A DNA stretch of 64,000 nucleotides from Cyanoderma ruficeps (taxonomy: Eukaryota > Chordata > Aves > Passeriformes > Timaliidae), in contig VZDJ01000223.1 of assembly GCA_008694505.1 (NCBI GenBank), positions 2,879,350 to 2,943,349 of the forward strand, in the 5' to 3' direction. Shown here in pieces: positions 57,774-64,000 of this stretch; positions within the stretch are counted from its first letter, which is position 1; each line of letters opens with the position of its first letter. The notes beneath the pieces are model-generated. The model was given only the letters and a program-made list of their open reading frames with translations. It searched no databases and was not told where the DNA came from. Position numbers and translations under genes: made by a program.

Positions 57774-58522
57774 CTGAAATCAGAGCAAAGAAACAGCAAG
57801 TTTACTCCACGAAAGTTAAATTCTAAAAATTGGATCCATGCTCAAGAATGAGAGGCACTTGTTTGTATTAATACTATAACAACTGACTTGATCAGCAGCT
57901 GTCTCTTTAAACAGCCAGATGTTACAACAAGCTCTGAGCATCAACACAAAAGCAGAAGACACAGTCACGCGATTTTAAGACAGGCTAAACCAAATACTAT
58001 TAGTTATTATTTTCAGCAGCAAAATAGATTTTCCTTTCCCCAGTCAACACGCACGTGCTGTTAAATACTCTTTTCACTGTCACATACCTGTGCTGCACAG
58101 GATCCCACTCAGACCCACCTCAACTTTTTCTGGACGAGAACTGGGGGAGGACCAGTTCTCTCGGACTGGAGTGGACCCCGGGGGGGCGTTTGCCATGCGG
58201 GTGCAGCCAGCAGCACACAACAACGGCTACACGGATAACGAAGAAAACCCCTGCACCTCGACCACCCCGAGCGCGACCCACTGCATAAGAACCTGATTCG
58301 CTCCGGCCACAGCCCCATCAGAGCGACAACTCGCGCTGGAATACACCAGCCCTATCAGCCCCAGCGCAGACAGCGGAGACCCGGGAGGCTCCCGAGAGAG
58401 GCCCCAGCAGGGACGGCAGGCAGAGCACGGCCCTTTCTAAAAGGGCAGCGCAAGGCCCGCATCCCCGACGCCTCAGCCCCAGCTCCCAGTCCCATCCCCG
58501 GCTCCCAGTCCCAATCCCGCAC
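57774..58522. other. KPNA2 intron 1-2 (inferred), no gene
   Basis: The upper half is CpG island sequence and the lower half is AT-rich. Extent depends on the inferred donor at 58522. Confidence 0.5.
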
Positions 58523-58590
58523 CTCGGCCAAGGCCGCCGCCGGTCGCGCCGCTGCTGCCGCACGCTGCCACTGCCCACAGCTGCCCCACG
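58523..58590 (-). other. KPNA2: KPNA2 non-coding exon 1 (inferred)
   Basis: Exon 2 has a 5' acceptor above the ATG, so an upstream exon is required. In the CpG island the minus strand has CTTGGCCGAG followed by donor GTGCGGG at 58522 downward. The start near 58590 is a guess from promoter motifs just above. Confidence 0.5.
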
Positions 58591-58595
58591 CAGCA

Positions 58596-58669
58596 TTTAA
58601 ATTTCCCGCGGCCGCGTCCTGCCATTGGCCAGTTCGAGCCAAAGCAGCCTCCTGATTGGTCGGTTTGAA
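58596..58669 (-). promoter_or_regulatory. KPNA2: Cell-cycle promoter module: two CCAAT boxes, E2F site, CHR-like elements
   Basis: Read on the minus strand, CCAAT occurs at 58659-58655 and 58628-58624, 31 bp apart (three helical turns). Then comes GCGGGAAA (58609-58602, E2F/CDE type), directly followed by TTTAAA (58601-58596, CHR-like). A CHR core TTTGAA is on the plus strand at 58664-58669. Paired NF-Y sites with CDE/CHR are typical of G2/M genes bound by DREAM/MuvB. KPNA2 is known to be proliferation-linked. Confidence 0.65.
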
Positions 58670-58720
58670 AGCAGCCAGGCTCGCGATGACGAGAAACGCC
58701 CTCCCGGAAAAGCCCGTCGG

Positions 58721-58730
58721 ACGTGACGTC
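58721..58730. promoter_or_regulatory. KPNA2: CRE-like site
   Basis: GTGACGTC contains TGACGTC, one base short of the palindromic ATF/CREB site TGACGTCA. It is about 140 bp upstream of the inferred KPNA2 start, inside the CpG island. Confidence 0.5.
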
Positions 58731-58745
58731 TCCACAAGGAGCGGT

Positions 58746-58826
58746 ACTACAACTCCCGGCGTGTCCCGCGCCGCCCCACGGAGGCTTTCTGGCACTACCC
58801 GCGCGGGGCACGCCGGGAGCTGTAGT
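58746..58826. promoter_or_regulatory. KPNA2: Inverted pair of ZNF143 (SBS)-type motifs
   Basis: ACTACAACTCCCGGCGTGTC begins at 58746 on the plus strand. ACTACAGCTCCCGGCGTGCC runs from 58826 to 58807 on the minus strand. The two differ at two positions and both resemble the SBS consensus ACTACAAYTCCCRGMRTGC. They lie 150-240 bp above the inferred KPNA2 start and may support divergent transcription. Confidence 0.65.
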
Positions 58827-59005
58827 GCGTGGGGCCGGTGATATCCCGGGAAGGGAGTGGGCGATCGGCGTGCGGGAATTGTATCCCTGGAGGGGTGTCG
58901 CTCTGAGCGGTTTGGGGCAGAAACACCCATTCCCTCACGCAGAGTGCGGATTCTGCCTCAGTAACCAGCAGGGCACCGCAGGCTTCCCCTGGGACAAGGG
59001 CGTGT

Positions 59006-59272
59006 AGTGACAGGACGAGGGGGAATGGCTTCAAAACGAAAGAGAGTGGGTTTAGATGGGATATTGGGAAAAAAAATAAATCTTTCCTGTCAGGGTGGTG
59101 AGGCGCTGGCACAGCTGAGAAGCTGTGGTTGTCCCTGGAAGTGTCCAAGGCCAGGTCGGACGGGGCTCCAAGCAACCTGGGGTAGTGGAAGGTGTCTGTG
59201 CCCATGGCAGGGGGTGGAACTGGATCAGATCTAAGGTCCCTTCCAACCCAAACCATTTTGTGATTCCATGGC
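59006..59272 (+). mobile_element. CR1 LINE 3'-end fragment (forward)
   Basis: From memory of avian CR1, the segment follows the consensus 3' end: AGTGACAGGACGAGGGGGAA, GGTGGTGAGGCGCTGGCACA, CTGGAAGTGTCCAAGGCCAG, TGCCCATGGCAGGGGGTGGA and the end GGTCCCTTCCAACCCAAACC then ATTTTGTGATTCCATGG. It is a 5'-truncated copy of about 265 bp with no coding capacity. An internal deletion follows GGCACAG. It lies about 450 bp upstream of the KPNA2 promoter. Confidence 0.93.
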
Positions 59273-60180
59273 TCTGTGCCTCACTTATTGTCTCCTAGAA
59301 ATGTGGTGCACAGAAATGCAAAGAAAAGGGGATATGAAATTGCAGCTGAAAGCAGTTCTACAGCCGTAAGGGCAGATAAAAACTAAATCATACAGAATAA
59401 CAAAAGAAAAGGATCCCTGCCCCTGTGGCATGGCCTGAAAAGGGTTGGGTTTGGCCTGCTCATGAGGGATGGAATACAAAGAAACACTGATTTTCACAGG
59501 AGATATAATTCAAACCATAAAACTGTAGGGAAAACACAACTCTGACAGCAACTCTGACGTTTTGAGACACCTATAAGGTGCAACACAGAGAAGTGTCAGG
59601 TATGCACATCACTATGTCTGTGTGCTAACCCAATCACATCTAACCACTTACACCAATCTGCAGGTGCATACAGGTGTGGAGGATGTTTGCTGAGGAGGAG
59701 GAATTACCAATGACATCTGATATAGCTGGTTTTGGGCCTTGCAGTGCTGAGCTTTGTGAAAAACATCCACAAAAAACAAGAGTAGGGAAGTCAAGAGAAG
59801 AGAAAGCACATTACCATCAAATGGTGATATTAAACAAGAGTAGGTTGACAGATAAAAAAGGCAGTTCAAAAGCAGAAATGGAGGTAAAGCACCTGCTCTC
59901 CTGAAGAATCGGAGGGTTAGCACGAAGAAATTCCATTGGGTCATGAATAGCTGGCAGTGCACGGTCTGAAGCAATGAAATCTGGGTGCAGGGATGGGTGT
60001 TGAGGGCAGGGAGAGTGCTGGCAGTGCCTGAGGGGGTGTATGAGGTGCTGCAGGCGATGTGGGCCGTGAGGGAGGTGACAGATCCGAAGGTGCTTACCAG
60101 CAGAGTGAAGCGACAGAGAGGTGGGGGGAGACTGGGCAGTTGGGGCAGGACAGCGGCCAAGCTGCGGGTGATGTTACGGG
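59273..60180. other. Intergenic, unexplained open frames on both strands
   Basis: The stretch 59648-60160 is open on the minus strand for 170 codons. A shorter plus-strand frame overlaps it (59985-60200). Neither resembles a family I recognise. The minus frame is hydrophobic and low in charged residues, as chance frames in T-rich DNA often are. Confidence 0.4.
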
Positions 60181-60489
60181 GCAGAAGAGGGCGGCGGTGA
60201 CCGGGGGGCCCTGGGACAGGGGGGCGGCCCCGGGCGGGTCCCCTCAGGCGGCCGCTCGTGGGTTGGACAGTGACGCGCTCGCACCGACGGCGGGAACGCG
60301 CTGTGAGGAACGGGCGGGGCCCCGGGCACGCGCTGCGGAGGCGGGGCCTGGCGGCACCGTGGCCAATGATGTGCGAGGAGGGAGGGGCGCGGCCTGCCCG
60401 CCGCCAGCGGGGAGAACGCGACGGTCCGTAAAGGGCGGGGCCGGCCGGGCGGGGCTCTTACCAGGCGGCGCGCGCAAGCTCCGCTGGGT

Positions 60490-60562
60490 GACCCAGTGGC
60501 CTAATGGATAAGGCATCAGCCTCCGGAGCTGGGGATTGTGGGTTCGAGTCCCATCTGGGTCG
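60490..60562 (+). tRNA. tRNA-Arg (anticodon CCG)
   Basis: 73 nt with no intron. Acceptor arm GACCCAG pairs with CTGGGTC, discriminator G. D stem GCC/GGC encloses TAATGGATAA. Anticodon stem TCAGC/GCTGG encloses loop CTCCGGA, placing CCG at positions 34-36. T arm GTGGG-TTCGAGT-CCCAT. It matches my memory of the vertebrate tRNA-Arg-CCG almost base for base. The internal A and B boxes are intact, CCA is not encoded (as in eukaryotes), and a TTTT Pol III terminator follows at 60574-60577. It should be functional. It reads CGG codons. Confidence 0.97.
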
Positions 60563-60573
60563 TGCCGCATTTC

Positions 60574-60577
60574 TTTT
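60574..60577 (+). terminator. RNA polymerase III terminator of tRNA-Arg
   Basis: TTTCTTTTG follows 12 bases after the tRNA 3' end. The four-T run is a sufficient Pol III stop. Confidence 0.8.
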
Positions 60578-62288
60578 GTAGCGCTGCCGCTGGGTGACCG
60601 TCACCCCTCTTCTTTTACCCGCAGCCGCCCCGGGCCCGGCCCCCGAGCCCCTTCCCTGCCCCCGCACCGCGTCCCGCCTGGGGCCACTGCCCTCTCCGCG
60701 CCTCCCGCGGGGATCGTGCGAGTGGGTCCCGCTCCCCTCCCGGGATCTCCGGGAGAGCCGCACCCGGGGAACACTCGGACCCGGACGTGGCCACGGCGCT
60801 GTCAGTCCCTGTTTTGCCCAGGCCCTGTTTTGCCCGCTGGGAAAGCTTTTCCATCTCTGCTTCTCGGACGTCCCGGGGCTGCTGGAATGCTGGGAATACG
60901 CAAAACACCACTACTGTGTTCTTAATGGAGATCCTGTCCAGGTAAAGAGTCTGGGGAAACAGTGCAGACACAGCTGTACACGAATGAGGGTTGAATTGCA
61001 CCGCCAGCTAATTCAGCAGAAAAATCCTTGGAATACAGGTCTGTGGGATACTCGTGTGTGTGTGTGTATATATCCATCCATCCATCCATCTATCCATTGT
61101 CCTCCCTCACACTCCAGCTTCTGCTTGCTGCAGGCACCTGCTGGTCACCAAAGCAGTGTAGGAGCCCTCCTCTTCCTCATCCTCAGTTTACATTCCTATT
61201 CCTGTAATAGCTATCTTGGGAAAGTTCTGGAATGAAAATGTTTCAAATAACAGAGGAAAATAAGGATTAGTAAGTGCTGCAGTAGAAATGTAACTCCTTG
61301 AGTAATAGATGTGGTGAAATGTCATTTATTTTCCACATTATTCTGATGAATTTTCTGTATCTTCACCCGTCCTTCTGGAGACAAAGCCCTGAGCTTTTCG
61401 AAATCCTATTGAAATGCTTAATTGAGGCAGGAGAAAACAAACTGCTTAAACTAAGCAACACTGAATCCCATGCCACAGGCATTGCTGAGGGTTAGATTTT
61501 CTGTCAAGGGTGGGTTTCAGGAGCCTTTCAGTGCCTTTATGGAGTTTTAAAGTTGTTTGTCCCTTAAAGTCATGAGCAGCTTCCACAGCGCCCGGCAGCA
61601 GCTGGCGAGTTAAACTGTCACAATGGAAATCTTGTCTAGCAATAAGGTCACTTAGAAGTAAGCCTGCTTAATTCAGTAATCCAAATCAGGGTTGGATTGC
61701 TGTGTGAAATTTTGCAGAGTTCTTAATGATGGTAAAGAGAGATTTAAAAATAAAGCTGTGTGGGATCAGCAGAGCTTTCCCTTGGACTGGACAGTCGCTA
61801 CTGCATTTTTCAGTCTGAAAAGAATCACTGAAACTGGTTCCTGAAACTAAAAGAGGAGATTAGCAGCTGTATCACTGGAGGTGGCCAGAAATCCCCAGCT
61901 AAATTCCATTGTCATGCACATCCTTTACAGACCCTGCATCCCAGGGATGTGGTGTGTTCCAGCATCTCCCAATTCCCCTCTGGAACACAGTTCTCCACAG
62001 TCAGGAAAACCAGGCTTGTTCCCTATGTTTTTTTTCCCTACAGAGTGCCATAGGAGGGCAAGGCTCTCCCTAAAAAAATAAAAATCTGCTGCCAAAACCA
62101 CGTGTGGGTGTGTTATTCCCAGGACACAGGTGATGCAGCCAGGGGGTTGCTCCCGATGGGAAGGAGCACATTCCTCCCAGGCAGGGCTGGTGGAGGCAGC
62201 AGCTTGGTCTTGCTCCAGTGGGTTGTCCAGCGAGTGATTCCCGTTTCCCCTCAGGCTGCCTCTCATTAGCATGAATCGGGGGAAGGGC
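60578..62288. other. Intergenic, no gene recognised
   Basis: Apart from the CpG island edge and the microsatellite, this is unremarkable sequence. A 213-codon plus-strand open frame starting at 60594 runs through the CpG island and into the microsatellite, so it is not credible as a protein. Confidence 0.6.
61054..61097. repeat. Compound (GT)n(CCAT)n microsatellite
   Basis: About seven GT units, a short TATATA, then about five CCAT units ending in CTATCCATT. Confidence 0.9.
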
Positions 62289-62296
62289 ATAAAAGA
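62289..62296 (+). promoter_or_regulatory. TATA-like box
   Basis: ATAAAAG is preceded by GGGC and followed about 45 bp later by an ATG. An octamer-like ATTAGCAT lies 17 bases upstream (62265-62272). The spacing fits a TATA promoter with a short 5' UTR. Confidence 0.4.
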
Positions 62297-62335
62297 CTCC
62301 AGTTCATTTTGAGTCTGGAAAAACTTTACTTCAAA

Positions 62336-62387
62336 ATGACAACCCAAGTGTTCTGGCTCCTCTGCTTTGTCATTAGATCATCTTTCG
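62336..62387 (+). CDS. Possible signal-peptide exon of an unidentified gene
   Basis: ATG at 62336 (A at -3) begins MTTQVFWLLCFVIRSSF, then one base of a Gly/Val-type codon and a strong donor GGTAAGTC at 62388. The polar start, hydrophobic core WLLCFVI and small residues before the splice resemble a signal peptide. A phase-1 intron right after the leader is typical of secreted or membrane proteins with Ig or sushi domains. A TATA-like box lies 40 bp upstream. I do not recognise the gene. A following exon could be 62725-62852 or lie beyond the window. Confidence 0.35.
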
Positions 62388-64000
62388 GTAAGTCTGTTAC
62401 CTTGGGAGCGGGGCTGGGGCACATCTGCCTTGGGAATCAGGGGAGGCTGAAGATATTCCTACAAACCCCTTGCCCCAGCAGCCCCCCAGCCTGTAGCCTT
62501 TGCAGCAAGTAAGGGCTCAAGAAAGAAACATTTCAACGTGCGTGTGGGATGGGAATGTAAATTGCAATATTCAATTTGCCAGCATTGGGAAGAATTAAGA
62601 GCACCTCGCAGAAGCAGGCAGGGAGCTGGTGCTCGGTCCTGCCAGCCACCAGTGGCAGGTGAAGTTGGATTTGCTTCTGCATCTGGGATTTTTGTAATTT
62701 ATATATGTGACCTTTCTCTTTTAGTCCCCTTCACCTGTAACTCCAAGTGTCTGACTGACTTTAATATGTTCAGTGTGCCCTTTGTGCCTGCAGCAAGCTG
62801 TCCTGAGTGGATTTATTTGGGTTTTAGTGCCTCACTGACAGAACAGAAATAGCATTTACATCTGTTCCACTGGGATTTGGTTGTGTTGCAGTTATATTTC
62901 TTAGGTTGCAGCAACTATACAGGAATATGCTAGTACAGGAGGAGGAACCTCAGGGTCTTGAACAGATTGAGTAGAGAAAAATGAACTATTTCTTGATACA
63001 ATCCGTGACTGAGAAGGCATGATAAAGTGGTAGAAGAGTTTTATTTACACACCCAAGTCTGAGACACCTGTTCAGAGGGCACAGCTCCACACGGAACCAT
63101 CTCCAAACCCCCCTTGCCTGCTGCTTTCAGCAGCTTGGACTTCTTCCACCCTTCTCTCCATGGACATTCTTTTGACTTAATGTGTGGCCAGCCTAAATAT
63201 CAGGGAATCTTTCCCATGACAGCAGCTGGTGAGAGCACAGGGGGAGAAGTGGCAAGGTCAGCAGTTGAGTCAGTTATAGGAGATAAACCAGGATGTTGTT
63301 CATCTGTGTATGTCAAATCTCTCTTTTCACACAAGGAGCTGGGATCAGCCTCCTACACAGAATAACCATGCCGTGAACACCAGACAGAGCCTGTGTGTGG
63401 GTGAGCTGTGTGAAAACTCTGCTGGCTCACTCCAGGCATGCAGGGAAGGGCTAAAGGAAAAGGAAAATGGACTGCCAGGGGAAATTTCTCTCCTGCCAGG
63501 CTAAACATTTTGGCCATTTTGCTTTGTGAGGTTCAAGAGATCAAGGTGAAGGTATAAATGAAAGTGTAGGTGACTGCCTATCTTGTGCGAACAGTACCAT
63601 TAAGTTATTTCTTTCCCCCTGGATTCCCAGATACTTCCTCTCTTTTCCAACCCTTGTTGTAAAATTAAGCACATTAAGCAAAGCCTTGAAATAATTGTTA
63701 GTCAGCAGCACTAGCCTAATTCCTGCTACTATTTGCTCAAGTCAGAGATCCAAAACTGTGGATAAAGACCTTTCCAGTAGCATCCAAAGCTGCTGAAAGG
63801 CTGGATAACATTGTCAACAGGCATCCCATGGATGGGAAAACCAAATAGTTCTGCTGTCATGGTCTTTTAAACAAGCATCCCAAATGGCAACGTGAATCTT
63901 GTTTCCTCAGATGCTCCCTGGAGATTCAGGGGTTTGAGAAAAGGGTTTGTTTTTAATTTGCAACAATAATAAAGTAAAAACGCAAATCTCCTGTTTTGCT
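62388..64000. other. Right-end sequence, no gene established
   Basis: If the exon at 62336-62387 is real, this is at least partly its intron. A possible acceptor CTCTTTTAG lies at 62716-62724. An AATAAA occurs at 63968-63973 on the plus strand. Nothing else is recognised. Confidence 0.5.

Larger units (their letters stand above)
58100..58880. promoter_or_regulatory. KPNA2: CpG island at the KPNA2 promoter
   Basis: This CpG-dense block covers the inferred first exon, the upstream promoter and part of intron 1. It carries CCAAT, E2F, CHR, CRE and ZNF143-type motifs. No canonical TATA box was seen. Confidence 0.85.
60180..60800. promoter_or_regulatory. CpG island containing a tRNA gene
   Basis: This GC- and CpG-dense block has several GGGCGGGG boxes (near 60312, 60340, 60433, 60451) and a CCAAT box (about 60366). 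A good splice donor, CAG|GTAAAGAG, follows at about 60942. It could be the promoter of an unannotated plus-strand transcript, or open chromatin around the tRNA. Confidence 0.55.

Noticed and set aside
58355..58930. 191-codon minus-strand frame across the KPNA2 promoter
   Set aside because: It spans the promoter motifs and upstream non-coding DNA. Its composition is that of a CpG island, and the real KPNA2 start is at 57732.
59052..59256. Open frames around 59.05-59.26 kb on both strands
   Set aside because: They lie within a CR1 3' end, which has no coding capacity.
60594..61235. 213-codon plus-strand open frame starting in the tRNA CpG island
   Set aside because: The first part is proline/arginine-rich CpG-island translation and the end runs through a (GT)n(CCAT)n microsatellite. 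There is no recognisable domain.

Overview
This window looks like vertebrate nuclear DNA, most probably from a bird and plausibly a songbird. It has long AT-rich introns and intergenic sequence with exons joined by GT-AG introns. It has two CR1-type LINE 3' ends, the dominant avian repeat, and CpG islands sit only at gene starts. The two protein-coding genes can be named from their translated exons. The species call rests on the CR1 copies and on compact spacing, so it is an inference.

Left part (1-38.1 kb): the 5' end of SMURF2 (HECT E3 ubiquitin ligase) on the minus strand. Coding exons 1-5 are at 38056-38107, 10934-10972, 9271-9379, 2430-2563 and 2190-2255. Together they encode the N-terminal 133 residues (C2 domain) in one uninterrupted frame. 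Exon 6 onward (WW and HECT domains) lies beyond the left edge. Intron 1 is about 27 kb and holds only repeats and candidate regulatory motifs. Exon 1 is in a CpG island (about 37.8-38.54 kb), flanked by an inverted CR1 fragment on one side and a 46-bp minisatellite on the other.

Middle (about 38.7-52.3 kb): intergenic DNA with no gene I can support. It has one small CpG-rich patch at about 50.1-50.3 kb carrying a CTCF-like motif, plus simple repeats.

Right-middle (52.3-58.9 kb): a complete KPNA2 gene (importin subunit alpha-1) on the minus strand. Ten coding exons splice to exactly 529 residues, the length of the human protein, and there is one inferred non-coding first exon. Its promoter has two CCAAT boxes 31 bp apart, an E2F-type site, CHR-like elements, a CRE and an inverted pair of ZNF143-type motifs. 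This is the layout expected of a cell-cycle-regulated housekeeping gene.

Right end (59-64 kb): a forward CR1 copy, a third CpG island containing an intact tRNA-Arg(CCG) gene, and a TATA-like element followed by a short signal-peptide-like exon with a phase-1 splice donor at 62336-62387. That exon may begin an unidentified gene running rightward. The rest of this end is unexplained intergenic sequence.

SMURF2 and KPNA2 do not act in one pathway like an operon. They are neighbours on the same strand, about 14 kb apart. I saw no CRISPR array, no intact mobile element and no prokaryote-like gene cluster.
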